Part shown: one piece after another, positions 1 to 12,219 of the stretch
How the letters are laid out: the number at the start of each line of letters is the position of its first letter
Position numbering within the stretch: the first letter of the stretch is position 1
Source: Chrysomallon squamiferum
Taxonomy: Eukaryota; Mollusca; Gastropoda; Neomphalida; Peltospiridae
Direction: 5' to 3'
DNA: 64,000 bases
Assembly: GCA_012295275.1 (NCBI GenBank)
Contig: CM022677.1
Coordinates: forward strand, 26,413,544 to 26,477,543
The notes under the pieces: model-generated
Databases searched by the model: none
The model's input: the letters and a program-made list of their open reading frames with translations, nothing else
Told to the model about the DNA's origin: nothing
Translations under genes and position numbers: made by a program

Positions 1-426
1 AAAGTATATATCAAAAGGAAGAGGTTATTTCCAGATTTGTGATAAAACTTTTCTTCTATCATTCCACACTGTAGTCTTGTGCTTGTTTTCTCTGTGTATT
101 ATTACTGTGATAGGTAAAAATAAACAATAGAGTTCAATACAAGAAGAAACAGTCAGGTATACTGATATATAATAACTCTTGTTTTTCTGTGGTATCACCA
201 TCTTTCTTTTTCCATGGTATTTGTAAATCCATATTTTACTTTGCTGTTTATATATCTATACATTATTTATTGCCATTGTTATTATTATCATAAATATTAT
301 TATTATAATTATTATTGTTATTATTATTTTTATTATTATTGTAAATCTTTCTACAAGACGCATATGACATCAGAATAGAAATATTTACAGTTCACCATGT
401 TAAATAACTGGGATAGATGAGAAGTA

Positions 427-483
<57 letters not shown>

Positions 484-1943
484 AAATGATGATGATGATA
501 ATAAATAATAAATAAATTAATAAAAAGAAAAAAAAAATGGTGACATCAGTGAAAAACAAGCATTTTGTTACTGATACAGTTGTATAAATGTACTGAGATG
601 AAAAATGATTGGCAAGTAGTATTCACATCTATTGGCTGTTTTAGTTAAATTTGAAAAACTTTATTTTTAAGATTTGTAAAGTGCAAAAGCAGAACCTGAT
701 ACTTTTGAAATGCAAGTTAAACATAAACAGAATTGATGCAAGATAGTTAAAAACAGAAAATGAAATGTTGTTGTTCAAGTTGTTTGGGAATTTTTGTGTT
801 TTTAAAACTGGTTTGTTGTTATTATATATACTGTACTTGATGTTCTCTATGATGTTAATTTTCTAAATAATGTATACTCAGTTTGAATTGATTATTTGAT
901 AAACACATAAAAACACTATCTAAGATAAACCTATACAAAAACACACACAAATTAAGACTTGAATATACAGACACAGTGTACAAACACACACACACACAAA
1001 CAAACACACACACACACTTTTTAGCACCATCAGTTTAATTCAGATTATTACACTTAATTATTATTATTATTATTTTTAATGTATGAATCAATATTTTGAA
1101 AAAAATAATTAGTTTTACTTGTTATGTACATGTATCTGAAATGTAACAAACATTCAAGAATAAATTCACCAAAGACTTACTAATTCTTTGCATGCTGTGG
1201 TACAAAAGTGATATTATAGACTTGAAGGTCACAAAAATTACAAATGTTTTATTTTTCTTTTATTTTTCTTCATTTAAAAAAAAAAAAAAAAAAAAAGACG
1301 CTTTACTTAAAAAAGAAGTGTTGTTTCCCATAATTACGAGAATTTGTTTCCATCCAATCCAAAATATTGAAATAACCACATATATAAATATACCCGGTAC
1401 CACTTTTATGAGTATTTAATATGAGCGAGTTCCTGCAACTTTCCACCACTATCTAACTATTGGAATAATCCTTTGTAATGAAACATTCCTCTTATTTGTA
1501 TGTTTGATTTTATTGGTTTTGTGTCTCTGTGTTATTAGATGGAAAACACCCCCGGTATGTAATGTTTCCTAACTGCAGAAACTATTTTATTATTATTATT
1601 ATTATTATTAATATTATTATTATATTATTATTAATTTTATTATTACATTATTGTTTTTATTTATATTATTATTTGTGTATAGTTTTAGCATTGTTATTTT
1701 ATTATCCGAATTTGTTATTTAATATTTTTACCATCATCATTACTGTTACTTATTTTAGTTTGGGTATTTTTTTTTTTTTTTTTTTTGGCTTTTTTGTTTT
1801 TTTTTTAACCATTATTATTATTAATGTTTCTTTTTTCACACTTAAGTTATAGTGTGTCTGGCCATTTAAAAAGTTGCAATTCAGTTCACAATTAAAACCA
1901 ACCCACACTGGTCATTATGTATTTTGATTTAATTAAAAATTGA

Positions 1944-1975
<32 letters not shown>

Positions 1976-3786
1976 CTGTATGTAAACAAAATAGATGTAG
2001 ATGAATAAAATACATATATATGAACATATAAAATGTGTACATTAATGTTTTATGTAAAATAATTACATTAAGGTTTTATTTAAAATCAACAATGTTATGT
2101 ACATAAATTATGCTATAAATTTTATGTTATTCAATAATTATGACTTTTTTGTACAACATGATGTATGTATGTACAATGCAATTTATCGAATGCCATTTTA
2201 AATACTGAATAGTGATCATCATGCTGTTGTTACGACAATGTAATTTATTGAAATGCTATTTTAGTTGAAAGTAATTAAATGATGTTGTTAAAATGTAGAG
2301 CAGTGTTGATTATTAAGTTATGGTGTGAAAGAAAGATTGGTTAAAGACTGTATGAGAAATATTAGCAATAAAATCACGAAAAAATTAAAAATCCTGTGTC
2401 TGTTGTTTATTGATTTTGATCATTAATTAAAGTGATCGAAAACTGATAATTGGTTTGTACTGTTATGTAAGCAAACAAGCCAAAAACACAAATAAAAGCT
2501 ATAATCAGCATGTTTTTTTTTTTTTTTAACAATCAATTAATAGATTTCAGTATTGCATAAACTGTTTTTTAAAAATAAAAAAAGACAAACAAATTTCTTT
2601 TTTTGAAACTGATTTATATATACAAAATGAATACATTGAGGAAAAAGAAATGATCAACTTTTTTTTATTAAACTGAGTAAAACTATTACTTGAACAAACT
2701 GAATTAACACATAGTTATTCCAGACCGTTAACAGGACAAGGGAAATAACTCAATTCAGAAAACAAAAACCCATGTTAAACATGATGTATAATGATACATT
2801 TTACTGACAAAAGGAGTCTGTTTAGACATGTTTCCTTGTATCAATACTAGAATTATTTGTAACTGTTTCTACAGCATTCATCAATGTGATTTTTTTGATT
2901 ATAAGTTCTGCTTATATAAATAAATTCCAAAAATATTCAATAAAAAGATAATATTTAAGTTTTTATAGAATATATTTTTGGTCCTTTTATTAAAAAAAGG
3001 AATATTTTAATTATTCCTAAATGTTAATTTAAATAAAATGAAATCTAACATTACTTCAATAACAATGAAGTCAAAGATGATAAAAAAAAAAAAAGAAATA
3101 AAGAGATTTGTTTTTATTTATTTATTTATGTCCATTTTTTTTTTTTTTTTTTTTTTTCACAAAAGTTTACAAATAATAAAGTTACAGTAATAAATTATCA
3201 AGGAGTCTGCTGTTATCCTTTCTGTTACTTTGCACTGAACCTCAAAATTTAACAGTGGCATTACAATGATGATGATGATAAAATTATCACTTGGATGTAA
3301 ATGTTTAAAGCTATTTCAAAAAGTCCAGATATTACCTTTGTTTTCTTTTCTCAAAATACCATAATTTTCATTGAATAAAACTAAGATTGCTCTGTCAGTA
3401 AAATGTAGTGTCTCTTTCTAAATGTGTTTTATCATAGAGATCAGATTTTTTTTAATCAAGATCACTTTAAAAGTAAAGTTGCTACATTCTTATCAAAATA
3501 CATTTTAAATCCAGATTTCTTTTTTAACATAAAATTTACTTCTTACTTCTTTTTTTTTATTATTATTATATTTGATTTGTTTATACAAAATTTAAACATA
3601 AAACAGATTCTTAACTAAAAAACGTATCCCAGTTTTCAAAATAACATCAATTATTTCATCTCTGTTAAATTTGCTTCAATTTAAATTAAAAACTGCTCCG
3701 TCGAAACCCAAAAGTTCATGAAACATGTAAACAAAACAAAAGAAGTGTTGAGTTTTGTGCAAGAGAAATGTTGCTGTAGCTGCTGC
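1..3786. other. AT-rich stretch without a recognisable gene
   Basis: No reading frame here resembles a conserved protein. The frames present are low-complexity translations of poly-T and ATT runs. The stretch holds a (TAA)n tract near 427-481, a (CA)n tract near 985-1016 and several poly-T and poly-A runs. It could include the 3' end of a gene lying further left, and an AATAAA-type hexamer occurs near 2367, but I see no coding exon to attach it to. The part nearest 3786 should contain the 3' UTR of the minus-strand LSM7 gene. Confidence 0.5.
427..481. repeat. (TAA)n microsatellite
   Basis: Uninterrupted TAA/AAT trinucleotide run of about 18 units in intergenic DNA. Confidence 0.9.
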
Positions 3787-5446
3787 TCAGCTGTCCTGCT
3801 GGATGAAAGGGTTGGCGATGGCCTCCATGCCGTCCTGGGGACAGATGAGAACCACGGACGTTCCTCGGCAGACAACTAAACCAAGGTTACGAGTGTCGTC
3901 TGTCAGCTTAAACGGATCATCTGGATCTGAAGAAAAGTTTATAAAACATCAAAAATATATAATCTAAGATACTTTCAAAAACTAAGTTAAGATCTTCTTA
4001 AACGATTTCAATGGATTTGACGGTAATTTTAAAAACATTAAAAAAATATAATCTAAGATACTTTCAAAAACTGAATTAAGATTTTCTTAAACTAGTTCGT
4101 TCTGATGATAATTTTAACAAGATTAAAAAATAATGTCCTACACAGGAACAAAAAAAAAAAATTCCTTATTCAGTGCTACTTATGGTTTCAGTGAAATGAA
4201 AACAAGGTTTTTGTTTTATTGTGGATTTTTTTTAATAATCTACCTATGAAAAAAGAAAGCACCTCTCAAAAATAAAATAAAATTTGTTGGTGATTCTTAA
4301 ACTTTTTTAATGGATCTGAAAGTAAGTTTAGGAAAAGAAATAAAAGATGTTAACTAGCTGTCATTCTATTCTGTTTTAAGTGTTTACTTATTAACTTATA
4401 ATTTATATATGCCAGTCATAGGTGGGTGTAGGTGTTTGTCACAAACAAGTTTATCATATACACTGATACATAGGTAAATGTTTAATAAAATGCATTCAAG
4501 AAAATATATATATATACTGATAATTATTCCCAAATAAAATAACAGTGTATCTAAAAATAAGTAATTAAAAGTAATTAAAAGTACTTATTGTTAGATACTC
4601 AGTTATTTTATGTGGGAATAATTAAACACCTATTTTCATGCCATTACAAGCATAGATTCACGTCAAAACTGTTAACTGATATAACAGCAAAACACATCAA
4701 CATATCAACGCATACTATTGTTTAGATGCTTTAGTTAAATTATTTTCTTTATAATCATTTCTTTTCAGACTCAGTCTTTTTCGGGTCACTATCTCTTTGA
4801 ATCTCTATCATCATTCCAGAAGTCTCTATTCCTTCCCAGACATTTTGTAAAAGTGTAAAGAATTTTGATTTATAATGCACAGATAGAAGCTGATGCAAGT
4901 TAAATATTGTTTTACCTACAGAGTGCTATCTTGCACCCTGGGAATAATTTTAGATAAAAAAAACACTTACCCCTGAGAAATTCTGTTGTGCCATCTAGTA
5001 CAAGATTCAAGAGAGGATCAAAACCTTTTAAAATTCCAGATGCTGAAAGTGTAAAAATATTTATTAGAAATATATTATATAATAATTTAACTGAAAACCA
5101 GCTATTTCACTGTCTAAAAAGATTGTAAATTAATTATTTATGAGAAAAAAAAAAAGATTGAACAAAAGATTTTCATTTTATTTCATATTAATTTGACTGA
5201 ATGATGTCTCATTTAATATTCAGTTACATGGGCAAATAATTTAAAAAAGACAACTCTTGGCTGAAACACTTTCTTTTTAAGAATTAAATAACAAATAATC
5301 CGAAACACTATTTTTGTCTTTGAAATACAACTTAAAAATTATCCATTGCTTTAGTTGCTTTGCTCAGTCCTTTAGAGATCAGGGTATACAGAATCATAAC
5401 AAAATATGTAATGTGTATTCTGGGTATCACTTCTTTCTCAGTTCAC

Positions 5447-5503
<57 letters not shown>

Positions 5504-6453
5504 CACACAAAATAGATAGATGCATATGTGTGTGTGTATTGAGAGAGAGATACTTAAAAATTTTTAGATGATTCTATAAATGCCTCCAAATATCCTGAAC
5601 TCATTTAATACAACTCTAAGCTAATTTATTCAGTATAAATAATTAAAACAGAATATAATATAACTAATCTATAAAAAAATATAACATCAGAATATAAATA
5701 TACTTTAGTAATAATTTCACATATAATTAAAAATGTTACACTTTTGTCTTTATTTTATTTTTTTTTTCTCTCTCTCTCTCTCACTATGATAATGATTCCT
5801 AAGTTAATTACCTTCACGTCCACCACTAAATTTCACTCTGATTGGCTTCTCTAAGTATTTTGAAAGATCAAGAATACTTTCTTTCTTCTTTTTCTCTTTT
5901 TCAACCGTCTATAAAACAATTATGTAATACAGTTTAACAATAAAAATGAATGTTTTGAAGTGTTTTAACTGTTTTTACAAAGTACTGTTATTTATTTATT
6001 TTTATTTATAGGTTATATAGTACGGTACTATCCGATCTTCTTGAAGGTGCTACTGACATTTGTTTTTGGCTACCATTATGTTATGTAATTATATGTAATT
6101 GACAAGGTTTAATTATGAAGTTATTAGTTAACTAATCAAATCTGGTGAATTACACATAACAGTTTTAGTTTATAATTTGTATAAACCACCAGAAATAATT
6201 ATAATCATATACTGTTTCTTTCGAATATAAACTGACAGCTATGACAGAGATAATTTAATTTGGATGGTATTGGTCGAAAGTAATTTTTATTTTATTTTGT
6301 AGTTTCAGTATTACTGTTGTAAGTTGTAATAATATAATTCATGAATACATTTTAATTAATTATCTAACCATATGTAAAGGAATTTATTGAAATTTTAATA
6401 ATATAGTTTAAATTAGTGTTTACCTGTGATGGTCTCTGTGTTTGAATTGACAT
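3787..6453 (-). CDS. LSM7: U6 snRNA-associated Sm-like protein LSm7, four exons
   Basis: CDS exons, 5' to 3' on the minus strand: 6453-6424, 5908-5812, 5042-4971 and 3926-3787. All introns are GT-AG and phases agree, giving 112 residues. LSm7 is a subunit of the Lsm2-8 ring that binds the 3' end of U6 snRNA in the nucleus and of the Lsm1-7 ring in cytoplasmic mRNA decay. The sequence shows the KEKKKESILDLSKYLEKPI start, an Sm1 motif across exons 2-3 (VKFSGGRE, then ASGILKGFDPLLNLVLDG) and an Sm2 motif in exon 4 (LGLVVCRGTSVVLICPQDG), ending NPFIQQDS. The human protein is 103 residues. The extra length comes from exon 1, a 10-residue leader (MSIQTQRPSQ) that replaces the short vertebrate start. 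The first intron falls just before the conserved region. The identification is secure; the exact start is slightly less so. Confidence 0.96.
3955..4135. repeat. Two-copy tandem duplication, about 89 bp
   Basis: Two imperfect adjacent copies begin with AATCTAAGATACTTTCAAAA at 3961 and 4050. They lie in LSM7 intron 3, immediately upstream of exon 4 in the transcript's direction. Confidence 0.7.
4521..4624. repeat. Near-perfect short hairpin (foldback element)
   Basis: Arms 4521-4563 and 4582-4624 are reverse complements over 43 bp with about four mismatches, around an 18-bp loop. The element lies in LSM7 intron 3. Size and symmetry fit a small foldback or MITE remnant; a functional RNA hairpin is possible but unsupported. 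Confidence 0.8.
5449..5496. repeat. (TA)n microsatellite
   Basis: Uninterrupted AT dinucleotide run in LSM7 intron 2, followed by short GT and GA tracts. Confidence 0.9.
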
Positions 6454-6508
6454 TGTTAAAGAAAATACTGTAAACCCAACAACCCATGCGTCGACTTTAC
6501 GTTCATAA

Positions 6509-6517
6509 ACTTCCGGT
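6509..6517 (-). promoter_or_regulatory. Candidate ETS/GABP-type promoter site of LSM7
   Basis: The sequence ACTTCCGGT (minus strand ACCGGAAGT) lies about 55 bp upstream of the LSM7 start codon. This motif is typical of TATA-less housekeeping promoters, and no TATA box is evident here. Assigned from motif and position only. Confidence 0.45.
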
Positions 6518-7601
6518 GTTCAAAATATATTCGCTTTTTAGTTTCCTCCAATTAAACGAGAACCAATGTATTTGTTTCGTTTTTATCTGTCATTCATTTT
6601 TTCTTCTTCTTCTTCTTAGAATGGAATTTCATCCATATTTACAGGGTTTTTTTTTATTATTATAAGAAGAGTAAGTAGATTTTTTTTTTTTTTTTAATTT
6701 TAAAATACTTTTTTTTTATCCTACATTAGTAGATTTATTTTATGATAACAAGAGTAAACAGATGTTTGCTATTTATCGATATTATTTCCTGGCTTGCATT
6801 TGGCTGGAAGGCATACAATAATAGTATTTAGAACCCAAAATGATTCTTCTGTATCATACAACAGTAGATATCCTATTTACAGTGATATTAATTACGATAA
6901 TCATTACATTACAACTGAGATACCGAATCACGTTTTTTCATGGCTTTTGCAACATCATAATAAAAAAGAAAGTTGTTCAAAACTTTTACAGTTTGTGCAA
7001 ATATTTATAAACCAAAGTGGAGGCACAACGTATTCGTAACAGACACCGATATTATTTCAACCCAGATTCATCTCTTACTTTTATGCGACGTCTTTAGTTT
7101 CTGTTAGAGGAAGAACGACTTAATCACTGGGCTGCTTTCAGTGTGGTTCGATAGAGAACTTCCTCTTTCAGGCAGAGGCTGCGTAGTTGCTTTAATTTTC
7201 ATGTCCACTGTCCTGTAAGCTATGAACTGTTGTTTCCAGTGTTATAGTTTTTTTTTAAAGTGGTCTGCAGCTCGCAAGCAGTCAAGATTCTTTACAGACG
7301 GGTTTCTACCACTTTATAGAAGTGAAGATATAAAAATTAAACTAAGCGAGGAATTTTATACTGACAGGAAGAATTACCCCGCAAGTAAAAAGTAGTGAAC
7401 TGAATGAAGATCGTTTTATTATATCAGTGACTGCTAGTTCCCAGGTTCTCTCATTGTTTCAGATCACACATTATATGCCCAACCCCACCCATCCACACCC
7501 AAACACAAACACAGACACATTTGAAAACCCGTCCATCCTTAGAATCATTCTCACGCAACCAGGACAAGAAACGAATTTTTCTTCTTTATTATGTCCTGCA
7601 G

Positions 7602-7638
<37 letters not shown>
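6518..7638. other. Intergenic, no gene seen
   Basis: Between LSM7 and the element at 7639. One 81-codon frame at 6794-7039 has no recognisable domain and needs a non-ATG start. It is probably chance. A (TTA)n run leads into the mobile element. Confidence 0.4.
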
Positions 7639-7639
<1 letters not shown>

Positions 7640-8180
7640 AGGTACCGAACCATTTATCAGGCATCCGGAAATCCGGAAAATACAGAAAACCGGCAATTAT
7701 TTATTCATTGTTGTTGTTGTTGTTGTTGTTGTTGAAGGACTACTTTTAAATTAGTCACTCGCTGCATTAGTCGTTTCCGTGACGTACACGTTGAACGGTT
7801 TAAGTGAGACTGTTGCTGTGTAGAGGTAAATCTCTTACAGAAGTCGTTATACCTGTCAAATTAATTTTGTTTTTGTTTTTAAATTATTGTTTATTTAATT
7901 TTCATTTGATATATTATTCATGATATTATTCATGATGAAATTTAAGTGTTTTGAGAAGTGTATTAATTTGTATTGATATCGTTTATATAAAATTATGTTC
8001 TTTCTTTTCTTCGTTTAATTTTCACCCTATTTATTATAGATCATATCCTCTATAGGTAATTTACGATTTTTAATGATTTAAAAATGACGTATGTATTTAG
8101 AATGTATCTTGAAATCCGGCAAATCCAGAAATCCGGAGCACCTTCAGTCCCAAGTTTGCCGGATAAATGGTTCGTACCTG
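7639..8180. mobile_element. MITE-like DNA transposon remnant with terminal inverted repeats
   Basis: The left end reads CAGGTACCGAACCATTTATC. The right end, reverse-complemented, reads CAGGTACGAACCATTTATCC. The match covers about 23 bp with one gap and one mismatch. TA dinucleotides flank both ends (7637-7638 and 8181-8182), as expected for Tc1/mariner or pogo-type insertion. Internally to both ends, TCCGGA-containing subterminal repeats recur in inverted orientation. The 542-bp body has no transposase frame, so it would be a non-autonomous copy. The TA duplication is weak evidence because the flanks are themselves TTA and TTTA repeats. Confidence 0.72.
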
Positions 8181-8879
8181 TATTTATTTATTTATTTTTT
8201 TGTTATGCGTTAGCTCGGCAAACAACAGTTTGAATACAGCAACGTCATACCACTTTCAAATTAAATTCAGTATACAATTCGCTTTATTTAGAGGACAATA
8301 GTTCGGTAACCATGAAGGTTAGAAAAATTAATGTTCCAGATTTTATGTAATACTTACGGATTTTCAAAGAAAAAGAGACACTTTTGACGATCATTTTTTA
8401 TTTTTCTTTGTTGTTAATCTATCAGTGTGATATTTCATGCTTGTTAATCTTATTAACAGGTGAAAAAAATGAGGATGGATTTTTGAAAACAACGAATTCG
8501 CTCTAAATTGGCGATACTGATGTTTTGCTACTGACATCCACTTCTGTCATGAGGTATTTCCGGTAAAATGACACCGGTTACGTATCTGGTATCCATTTAT
8601 TCGTCTTAGATCATACAAACTGCTGTGATCTGTTTAAAATAAAGGGAAACGTATTGACGACATAAATAAATGCTTAACCATACCAATAACAGATAGAGGC
8701 CGTATTGTACTTAATCAATAAACTGTTCTGCTGCTTATTTTATGCTGGACATTCATATTATCGTCTATGCTAATTTCGATAACAAAATATTTATTTCCAT
8801 TTATTTATTTATTTATTTATTTATTTATGTGTTCGTTCGTTCATTCGTTTGTTTGTTTAATTTTAAATCATTTTGCTGT

Positions 8880-10024
8880 TTACTTTCCATATTTTATATG
8901 ATGAATTATTTTTGGAATATCTCCGATAAGGACGAATGTCATTGGTACAACAATCACGACAACAGCAACGTATCCCATTGACGAGGACGACCTCCTTGTG
9001 TCGCCAGCACTTGTGCATTTTCGTCTTGTGGACGACAGTGACGACGTGCTAATTTTGAGACTGTCGACGATTCTTTTCTCAGCCGCTTCAACCATACTTC
9101 TCGAGAGACAAACGCTGTTGACGCAAACACAGGTGACTGAAGTCGTAGTTGCAGAGATCGTCGACTGCAGAGTTTGTTCGATTAAAGCAGTCGCATGCCA
9201 GGTTGTTCCCGTATCAGCCAGTTCCTGTTGTGTTAATGACGTCATTAGTCCGTAGATATTGACGAGAGAGGTGGATTCTTTTGGTGCAGACGGCTCGATG
9301 TTCGATAAAGTTGTCTCTACCAATCGCGCTTCTTCAATTGCTGATGACGTCATTTCTTTATTCCTCGGTACTGGTGCCTGTTGTTTCGACTGATAGATTC
9401 TTGTTGACGTTATATCTTCATTCAATAGTTCTGGCGTTTTTGATGACATCAACTCTACAGTTTCTGAAGCTGCTATGACGACAGTTGGTTTAGAATTTGT
9501 AATTTGTTCGGAGGTAATGGAATGAGAAATGTTCAATGACGTCATTTCTTTATTTCTCGGTTCTGGCATTGCTGATGATGTCATTGGTACCGGTTGTTTC
9601 GAGTGATACGTTCTTGATGACGTTTTACCTTCATTCCATAGTTCTGGCATTGTTGATGACGTCATCTGTACAGTTTCTGAAGCTGATAACACTATAGGTG
9701 GATTAGAGATACTAAGTTCCCTTTTTAGCAGAATATCTGCAAACGATTCTGCGAGTGATGCCGATAATAAAATACTTTCTTTTTTATTAACTGCGGCGGC
9801 TGATGAATATATGGGCTTTTTCGTTACAGGAGAAGGTTTAATGTATTCAGAAATGATGACAGTCGAAGGTGTCGTTTCGAATGAGATAGCATCTGTATAA
9901 GCTGTCGTTGTTACTCTGTTGTCGTTTTCATCCACGCTGGAGGTATCTTTCTCAGGTTTATCTAATGAAAATAAAATGATAAAAATGAAAGGTTATCATG
10001 ATTTACATATATTAATATAGTAAT

Positions 10025-10118
<94 letters not shown>

Positions 10119-10462
10119 TCTTGCGTGTCTATGTATGTGGATGAATAAGAGACTTATGTTTTATGCGTCCAAGAATTCGTTGTGAATGCATGTAGCTACA
10201 TTTATTTGAATAAAATGTTTACTCATACCTCGGCTATTAATCAGAATAGGCCAGCCTTTAAACCCGTTGATCATATTTTCTGTATCTTTCTCTGGAAGGT
10301 AATATGAAATTACAAACATATTATAAATTATATTATATACATGTGCGAGTGTGTATATGTTTATGTGTGCACATATATATGTGTATGTGTGTGTGTGTGT
10401 GTGCGGCGTGCGTGTAGAGGTAAACAGAATGTAACTAGAAAGATACGACTAATAAATAATAT

Positions 10463-10495
<33 letters not shown>

Positions 10496-10551
10496 CTAAT
10501 ACTAATACTAAAGCTAAAACTAAAACAACAACTGCTACTACAACCAGTAAT

Positions 10552-10596
<45 letters not shown>

Positions 10597-10701
10597 AATA
10601 ATAATAATAAACAAACCTGTGTGTATCAGTCCACCAAAAGATTCGTGTACAAAAATAAGAAGGCTGCATAACAAAATTATTCCTCTCCTCAAAACTGCCA
10701 T
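8880..10701 (-). CDS. Ser/Thr-rich single-pass membrane protein (mucin-like stalk)
   Basis: Three exons on the minus strand: 10701-10617, 10291-10229 and 9961-8880. Junctions are GT-AG and phase 1, giving 409 residues. Exon 1 encodes a signal peptide (MAVLRRGIILLCSLLIFVHE, then SFGG). Exon 2 gives 21 residues. The large last exon gives a Ser/Thr-rich ectodomain with MTSS-type motifs, many potential O-glycosylation sites and an internal duplication (residues about 142-192 and 212-255). A juxtamembrane region with basic SSTRRK is followed by a transmembrane helix at about 379-397 and a short tail ending KYGK. The C-terminal part, from about residue 330, is homologous to the lectin gene at 53547-60929. 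Intron 1 (325 bp) is too small to hide a lectin domain. I recognise no named family; a cell-surface role is inferred. Confidence 0.75.
9237..9664. promoter_or_regulatory. Four TGACGTCA palindromes inside coding sequence
   Basis: Perfect CRE-type octamers (CREB/ATF consensus) at 9237-9244, 9345-9352, 9537-9544 and 9657-9664. They fall in codons for repeated Met-Thr-Ser motifs of the last exon, so protein repetition may be the whole explanation. Listed because the sites are exact; binding is untested. Confidence 0.35.
10029..10114. repeat. (CT)n microsatellite
   Basis: About 43 CT units in intron 2 of the Ser/Thr-rich membrane protein gene, i.e. GA-rich in its transcript. Confidence 0.92.
10554..10611. 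repeat. (AAC)n / (AAT)n compound microsatellite
   Basis: An AAC run followed by AAT units, in intron 1 next to the signal-peptide exon. Its translation gives spurious poly-Asn and poly-Val frames. Confidence 0.85.
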
Positions 10702-11304
10702 TTCATTTAAAAATCAATCACTTTGCCAGCTTCACTTTCGTCTGGCTTACTATTTTTCATCATTTTTTTTTTTTTTTTCAAACATTTTTTTTTTTTTTTT
10801 TTTTTTTCCAGTATTTTATTTTATTTTCAATTTTTTTTTTTTTTTTACCTGTCTTTCTATGAAATATCGTTATTTTTAATTCGAACTACATCCTGTCAGA
10901 TGACAACACTGTTGTAACTGTTTGATCTGAACATTACATTGTTTACATTCATTTCAAACTCTGCAGACGACAATTAACACTTTTACATGAACACCTAAAT
11001 CGATTATTTAAATATCCACTTGTTCTTCAAGAATCACGAATACGCCCCTAAATCCGAGGATGGATATATTAGGAGGGGGGGGGGGACAAGTATTAAGATA
11101 GGAATCGCAGCTGCGGTAGAGTTTTTAGATCAAATTTAGCAAAGTTATGAAATTTGTGTATGTTTCATTCCTCTTTCTTGGTTATTATTCCTTCCCATGC
11201 ACTCACTGACTTCTTTAGAAATATAAAATCGAATATACCTTCAAAAGAACAAAGTGGAAGAATAGAAAAAAAATAACAGATGTTTTTTTTTTATTTCAGC
11301 TGGT

Positions 11305-11352
11305 ATATACTATACTATACTATACTATACTATACTATACTATACTATACTA
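11305..11352. repeat. (TATAC)n pentanucleotide array
   Basis: About nine near-perfect TATAC units, followed to about 11470 by degenerate ATACC/ATACT derivatives. Confidence 0.85.
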
Positions 11353-11650
11353 TTCTGTATCATATCATACCATACCATATTCTATACTATACTATACATT
11401 ACAATACTAATGCCCTATCATACCATAGTAGACCATACAATATCACAAAATACCATGCCATACTATACGATTCTGAACTGTAGCTATACTGTATCATCCT
11501 GGTCAAATGTTTGAAATCGAAGGCGGCAAATTTTTGTTTAAAATTTTGATTAATAAAAATGTACATTTCTTTCATAATTTTCTTTAAAAAAAACCCCAAA
11601 ACATTCTTTATTCCAGGACTGAATTCATATTATTTTAATTGTATGCCAAA

Positions 11651-11706
11651 CAACGACTCCACCCAACGACTCCACCCATCGACTCCACCCACAACGACTC
11701 CACCCA
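11651..11706. repeat. Minisatellite, 13-15 bp unit
   Basis: Four copies of CAACGACTCCACC(CA), unusually C-rich for this AT-rich DNA. Confidence 0.8.
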
Positions 11707-12219
11707 GTCTTACAACCTGATTCGCCCCGAGTTAATTTTCAAAATCCATTCAGAGTAAAACAAATCTGAACGAAATGTAAAATGTTTGATAAAATAAGCC
11801 ATGTTTACATTTTTATTGAAAAATATCAAGTACTTCTGTGTAAAGAGTGCTTTTCACTGACAGTATTTAGACTGTGTGTGTGTGTGTGTCTGTGTGCGTG
11901 TGTGTGAGTGTGTGTGTGTGTAATACTATTAGTAAAAGTACTACTACCACTACACTGCTATTACCAATATCATATTAACTATTTTTGTTGGGTTTTTTCC
12001 TACTTGACTGGACTTGTATTATTATTTATTTATTTATTGTTCTGACATTATAGTTTTAACTGTGTTAGAGTAGTAATGATAGCACTAGTAGTAATAGTAG
12101 TAGTAGTAGCAGTAGTAATAGCAGTAATAGTAAACCATTTTGGATAAGACAGAGATGGTAAACTAAAACTGTAATAGCATTAACTGTGAATATGTTTAAA
12201 TCATTTTATTTTATTTTAT

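Noticed and set aside
3681-3967. 64- and 70-codon frames over LSM7 exon 4
   Set aside because: Out of frame or antisense; the LSm7 frame is the one that matches the family and splices in phase.
6794-7039. 81-codon frame between LSM7 and the MITE
   Set aside because: Needs a non-ATG start, has no recognisable domain and no supporting splice or promoter signals.
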